The position numbers and the translations under genes were made by a program. Shown here piece by piece: positions 14,008 to 17,635 of a stretch of DNA of 17,635 nucleotides (positions are counted from its first letter, which is position 1; the number at the start of each line of letters is the position of its first letter). This DNA comes from Bacteroidetes bacterium UBA4009 (GTDB taxonomy: Bacteria > Bacteroidota > Bacteroidia > NS11-12g > UBA9320): assembly GCA_002384205.1 (NCBI GenBank), contig DGBH01000116.1, forward strand, positions 914 to 18,548, in the 5' to 3' direction. The notes beneath the pieces were generated by a model that worked only from the letters and a program-made list of their open reading frames with translations, was not told where the DNA came from and did not search any database.

Positions 14008-16323
14008 ATGGCTGATAATACCGTTAATCTAGTAGAAAAGAATATAGCGTTTAATATAGCGCAGCAGTTCCCGGCGTATTATAGAGAGCACGGGACTGAA
14101 CTAGTTGCAATGGTAGAACATTATTATAAATTTGTAGAATCACAACCTAATATGGGTGTTTATAATACCCGCAGAATGTTTGAATACCGTGACATCGGAA
14201 CTACTCTTTCTGAAATGGTGATTTATTTCAAGCAGAAATTTATGGCAGACCTACCTGCTATTGAAGATGATATGACAACTAAATTTATTGTTCGTAACAT
14301 CATGGATCTGTACAGACGTAAAGGTACAGAATCTGGTTTAATCTTATTCTTTAGAATGTTCTATAAAGAAGATATTGAAGTAAGTTATCCTTCTAAATAT
14401 ATGCTTAAGCCTTCTGATTCAATTTGGAAGACTGGTGTATATTTACAGATGTATCCAAACAACAATGAATTTTATTCAACAGCTGGTGTTGCGTTTGAGT
14501 ATAAAGATTTACTTAGCCGTAACATTTATGGTTCTATTTCTAAAGCAAAAGCTATAGCAGATAAAATTAACTTTGTTTACTTGAACGGCACGTTAACACC
14601 TATTATATACATCACTGATCCAAAAGGTAAATTTCAAAGATATGATGACATTGTTTCACGTATCAACGGCGAAGATGTATCTTTTGGTAGATTAAGCGGC
14701 TCTGCAGATTCTTTAATCCTTGATCTGGATTTTGGTGGTTCAACTGGTAATAACATTGGTGATATAGTTAACATTAAAAGTATTTACGGTAAAGGTGGCC
14801 AAGCTGTTGTTACTGCGCTAGAAGCGAAGTTTACAGGAACTGTAAGCTATGAGATAACAGACGGTGGGTTTGGTTATACAATTCAAGGTACTAAGCTACT
14901 CGTTTCAAACCAAATACTCGTGTTACCAAACGAAAACATGATTTTCAAAGAGCTAGAAGTTTTACAAGATACTGCTGGAAATCAAGGCACTGTTATAGGC
15001 CAAAACTCTATTGCAGTTGGTATCAAAATGGAGCCAGGCGACTCGTTTAATATCAGTAGAGATATTTCTACAATTGGTAGAGGATCTGAAAACTTTACTC
15101 TTACTGAGTATGATCCTGTTACTAAAATCGGCGACATATTTACAGTATCACTACTAAACGATTCTTCGCCGGGCCCTCTTTACGCAAACACTGGTGTTAT
15201 TACAGATGTTAAAGTAGAAGAATTAATTAATATTGAGTCAGTAATTCTTATCACAGATATCATTGGAAACTTTTTAAATGTACCTCTTAATTCTGCAGAC
15301 TTCAATACAATTCCGCCAGCTTTAGTTGCAATGTCAGGTAGTGCTAGCCCAGTTATTTTAGCAACTCCGCTTAACGATGCATTCGACTTAACACCTTTTG
15401 ATATTGGAACTATTAAATCTTTTGAAAACATAGATCCTGGTGCAGATTATCAAAACGACACGTTTAGTCTTATAATAGACGAGCAAATGATTGCGTTTGA
15501 AAGATTCGAACAAGTTATTCTAGTTGACAATTATAGCGCTACTTTTTCTGTTGGCGATACAATTACTCAAGCGTTAACTGGCACAACTGGATTAATCACG
15601 GCGATCGATACTACTCTCGCAGCGCTATATGTATTACCTTATAGTTATTACGGTTTTAAAACTGGTACTAATGATTTCTTTACTCATAAAGGTAACAACT
15701 ACGATATACTTGCTGTTGAGAGAAATTATTCAACTAAAAGGTTTGGTGAAAACGCTTCTATGTTTAACGAGACTTTATTCTCGCAAGGAAGAATTTCTGG
15801 TGCTGAAATCAGAAACTCTGGCTTTGGTTATATAGATGGAGAAGTCGTTCAGCTTACTAACGATGCCGGCGGCGTTTTAGCTAAGGCAACACTTCGCGCA
15901 AATTCGCAAGGTATTACTGCTGGATTCTGGGGTAGCCAAAGCTCTCACATTAATGGTTATTGGACAAATCCTGATAACAACACATTTGAATATTACGATG
16001 GGAAAATGAAAATTCAAGATAGTGATTATTATCAAGAATATTCTTATGTAATCAAATCAACCTTAGATATAAAAAATTATGGGAAAGTCGTAAAAGATAC
16101 AATGCATTTAGCTGGTTCTAAAATGTTTGGCAATTTTAGTTACGAGCGAAAAACAGGACCAACGATTACTTCTAGTTTCCAACTAAGGAGAAAAGAAGAT
16201 TATGTAATAGGCGGGGCCGAGATAGTTGGTCCTAACCAAGAGGTCGGTGACCAAACAATTAGAGCAGACAATTTTGTGTTTACTGTAGACGACACACTGC
16301 GCATTACGGTCGATAACAGTTAA
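14008..16323 (+). CDS. gp7-like large baseplate wedge / virion structural protein
   Basis: A 771-residue protein directly after gp6, where T4 encodes gp7 (1032 residues). The N-terminal 150 residues are helical and resemble marine T4-like phage baseplate proteins: FPAYYREHGTELVAMVEHYY, then YRRKGTESGLILFFRMFY and SYPSKYMLKPSDSIW. The central region is beta-rich, with module-like repeats (ITDGGFGYTIQGT near 285 and IRNSGFGYIDGEVVQLTND near 605). The C-terminus contains YYQEYSYVIKSTLDI followed by a VKDTMHLAGSKMFG motif (about 670-710), a pattern I associate with many marine phage virion proteins. In T4, gp7 clamps gp6 and gp10 together and starts wedge assembly. Assignment to gp7 rests on order and on the N-terminus; it could be a lineage-specific wedge or fibre-attachment protein. 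Confidence 0.6.
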   Translation: MADNTVNLVEKNIAFNIAQQFPAYYREHGTELVAMVEHYYKFVESQPNMGVYNTRRMFEYRDIGTTLSEMVIYFKQKFMADLPAIEDDMTTKFIVRNIMDLYRRKGTESGLILFFRMFYKEDIEVSYPSKYMLKPSDSIWKTGVYLQMYPNNNEFYSTAGVAFEYKDLLSRNIYGSISKAKAIADKINFVYLNGTLTPIIYITDPKGKFQRYDDIVSRINGEDVSFGRLSGSADSLILDLDFGGSTGNNIGDIVNIKSIYGKGGQAVVTALEAKFTGTVSYEITDGGFGYTIQGTKLLVSNQILVLPNENMIFKELEVLQDTAGNQGTVIGQNSIAVGIKMEPGDSFNISRDISTIGRGSENFTLTEYDPVTKIGDIFTVSLLNDSSPGPLYANTGVITDVKVEELINIESVILITDIIGNFLNVPLNSADFNTIPPALVAMSGSASPVILATPLNDAFDLTPFDIGTIKSFENIDPGADYQNDTFSLIIDEQMIAFERFEQVILVDNYSATFSVGDTITQALTGTTGLITAIDTTLAALYVLPYSYYGFKTGTNDFFTHKGNNYDILAVERNYSTKRFGENASMFNETLFSQGRISGAEIRNSGFGYIDGEVVQLTNDAGGVLAKATLRANSQGITAGFWGSQSSHINGYWTNPDNNTFEYYDGKMKIQDSDYYQEYSYVIKSTLDIKNYGKVVKDTMHLAGSKMFGNFSYERKTGPTITSSFQLRRKEDYVIGGAEIVGPNQEVGDQTIRADNFVFTVDDTLRITVDNS

Positions 16324-16329
16324 TAAATA
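16322..16329 (+). promoter_or_regulatory. Possible late promoter for the fibre genes
   Basis: AATAAATA, one mismatch from the TATAAATA late consensus, overlaps the end of the gp7-like gene and lies in one of the few gaps of the rightward block. The start would be near 16335, eighteen bases before the fibre ATG. AGGAG (16343-16347) is a strong ribosome site 5 bases from ATG 16353, whereas the upstream genes mostly have overlapping starts, consistent with separate control here. Weak evidence on its own. Confidence 0.35.
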
Positions 16330-16352
16330 ACATATAACTAATAGGAGCAAAC

Positions 16353-17198
16353 ATGGCTAAGCAAATCATTAACGTGGGCACGGTAGCTAATGACGGAACC
16401 GGCGATCCGATACGTTCTGCCATGACCAAAACAAACGAAAACTTTACTGAAGTTTACACATTAATAAATGATATCGTTGTACCAACTGTACCAACTGAAC
16501 TAACAGATCTTGGAATTGCAGATGGTACAGTAGGTCAATTACTTCAAGCAGACGGCGACGGCACATTTTCTTTTACTACATTTATTGCTAGTAATCCATA
16601 TACTGACGCTAGTGTTAATACACATTTAAACACTGCGACTGGGTCGGCAGGAGAAGTTTTAAGCTGGACTGGGTCAGACTACGATTGGGTTGCGCAAACC
16701 GTTGCATATACTGACGCTAGTGTTAATACACATTTAAACACTGGAGCTGCATCAGCAGGAGAAGTTTTAAGCTGGACTGGTTCTGATTACGATTGGATTG
16801 CTGCCGGTGGTAGCGGTTTACAAACAAGGGGATCTCCATCTCAAACAACTGCTTCTTTAGCAAACAACGCTGCTGGAAATCTTAATATAACAGGCTACAA
16901 AACATACGCGCTACTTAGTATTATAACAAATAAAGCAGCGTGGATTAGAATTTATGTTAGCGACGCTGCAAGGACCGCAGATGCTTCTAGGTCTGAAGGT
17001 ACAGATCCTGCGCCTGATGCTGGTGTTATCGCCGAAGTTATTACTACAGGTGCCCAAACAGTTTTAGTATCACCGGGTGTTATTGGTTATAACCACGAAT
17101 CACCAGTAACTACAACTATTCCATGCGCAGTTACAAACAAATCTGGTAGCACCGGAACAGTACTTGTGTCACTCGAACTTGTGCAATTAGAGGCTTAA
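16353..17198 (+). CDS. Repeat-containing tail fibre / virion structural protein
   Basis: A 281-residue protein with three parts. The N-terminus INVGTVANDGTGDPIRSAMT followed by KTNENFTEVY is a motif common at the head of phage fibre and virion surface proteins, probably the attachment part. The centre (about 80-155) has two near-identical 36-residue repeats, each YTDASVNTHLNT, then AGEVLSWTGSDYDW, preceded by a more distant relative (GTVGQLLQADGDGTFSF). The C-terminus (about 156-281) is a beta-sandwich-like tip: LQTRGSPSQTTASLANNAAG, then ITGYKTYALLSI, RIYVSDAARTADASRSEGTD, and a Thr/Ser/Val-rich end with LELVQLEA. I associate this tip module with marine T4-like phage fibres. A host-surface role is inferred. 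It has its own strong ribosome site. Confidence 0.72.
   Translation: MAKQIINVGTVANDGTGDPIRSAMTKTNENFTEVYTLINDIVVPTVPTELTDLGIADGTVGQLLQADGDGTFSFTTFIASNPYTDASVNTHLNTATGSAGEVLSWTGSDYDWVAQTVAYTDASVNTHLNTGAASAGEVLSWTGSDYDWIAAGGSGLQTRGSPSQTTASLANNAAGNLNITGYKTYALLSIITNKAAWIRIYVSDAARTADASRSEGTDPAPDAGVIAEVITTGAQTVLVSPGVIGYNHESPVTTTIPCAVTNKSGSTGTVLVSLELVQLEA
16597..16800 (+). repeat. Tandem 108-bp in-frame repeat in the fibre gene (two copies)
   Basis: Copy 1 starts at 16597 and copy 2 at 16705, a period of 108 bp or 36 codons. The first 39 bases of each copy are identical (16597-16635 and 16705-16743). A second near-identical block spells GCAGGAGAAGTTTTAAGCTG in both. Differences lie mainly in the CGACTGGGTCG / GAGCTGCATCA segment and at third codon positions near the end. 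Copy 2 fades out after the DYDWIAA codons near 16800. Confidence 0.9.
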
Positions 17199-17201
17199 CA
17201 A

Positions 17202-17635
17202 ATGCTTAATGAATGGATTGTTACTCTTCACAGAAAAGAAGACCTTGAAGGCTTTTATCAAGATATGGAAACACCGGGCGGTAATCTATTCATTCCAAAC
17301 AGAGCAGTGGAAGTTGCGCACAAAAGGCCGATTAGTCGTAACACCCATTATATGTTAACACACGATGAAGTCGAGCTTATTAAAGCGGACGATAGAGTTT
17401 GGGATGTTGAATTAGCAGAATTAATCGAAATTACTACAAAACCTCACTATATAATTACAAACGGCGAGTTTGATAAAAGCACAACTGATGATTCTTCTGA
17501 TATTAACTGGGGTTTGCTTAGACATTCTGAAGAAACCAACAGAAGTAATTGGGGTGCTAACGGAACATCTCTTATAACAACTAACTTGACTATCACTGCT
17601 AGTGGAAAAAATGTTGATGTTGTTATTATAGATGG
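17202..17635 (+). CDS. Start of a putative virion subtilisin-like protein (I9-like prodomain), cut by window end
   Basis: Open from ATG 17202 to the window edge: 144 residues and two further bases, with no stop. Residues about 5-71 look like a subtilase I9 propeptide: WIVTLHRKEDLEGFYQDME at the start, then HYMLTHDEVELIKADDRVWD, which follows the LTxxEVExLxxDxRVxxVE pattern that ends such propeptides. A Ser/Asn-rich linker comes next (TDDSSDINWGLLRHSEE). The last visible residues are GKNVDVVIIDG, like the first catalytic motif of S8 subtilases (VxVxDxG), making D144 the candidate catalytic Asp. I recall related proteins among marine T4-like phage structural genes. The His and Ser motifs lie outside the window, so enzyme activity cannot be judged. 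The start is three bases after the fibre stop. Confidence 0.6.
   Translation, partial: MLNEWIVTLHRKEDLEGFYQDMETPGGNLFIPNRAVEVAHKRPISRNTHYMLTHDEVELIKADDRVWDVELAELIEITTKPHYIITNGEFDKSTTDDSSDINWGLLRHSEETNRSNWGANGTSLITTNLTITASGKNVDVVIID

Overview
This window is part of the late structural (tail and baseplate) region of a T4-like contractile-tailed phage. It is AT-rich and almost entirely coding. The wording of several proteins (gp26, gp5, gp7 and fibre types) is that of marine T4-like phages, such as those of cyanobacteria and Pelagibacter. No host gene, tRNA, insertion sequence or CRISPR array is visible, so the host cannot be named from this window.

Layout: a small unknown gene (1-219, +) ends at a bidirectional hairpin terminator. 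A leftward block (4855 to 248, - strand) then reads, in transcription order: gp4-like head completion protein, a probable gp2-like DNA end protector, a gp54-like tail tube initiator, a gp26-type tail chaperone and the tail tape measure protein. A 69-bp divergent gap (4856-4924) holds two opposed exact TATAAATA elements, the T4 late-promoter consensus. The rightward block (4925 to the window end) reads: gp48 tail tube cap, gp53 baseplate wedge (LysM-like), a small unknown protein, gp27-like hub, gp5-like spike with a C-terminal lambda-endolysin-like domain, an M15-type peptidase protein, gp25, gp6 and a gp7-like wedge protein, a repeat-containing fibre protein, and the start of a protein that looks like a subtilase with its I9 propeptide.

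How they work together: gp27 and gp5 form the central hub and spike. gp25, gp6, gp7 and gp53 form the wedges around it. gp48 and gp54 cap the hub and start tail tube growth. The tape measure, with its chaperone, sets tube length. gp4 and the gp2-like protein finish the DNA-filled head. The spike glycosidase and the M15 peptidase would together cut both glycan and peptide bonds of the cell wall during DNA injection.

The strongest less-obvious signal is at 2123-2302 (- strand). The gp26-type gene ends on a T_TTT_TTT slippery heptamer two codons before its stop, and the -1 frame stays open for 57 more codons up to the tape measure start. This is the architecture of a programmed frameshift tail-assembly chaperone (as in lambda G/GT). 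Other points of interest are the mirrored late promoters, the relocated muralytic domain of the spike, the Cys-rich head of the M15 protein, and a baseplate gene order closer to that of extracellular contractile injection systems than to T4.
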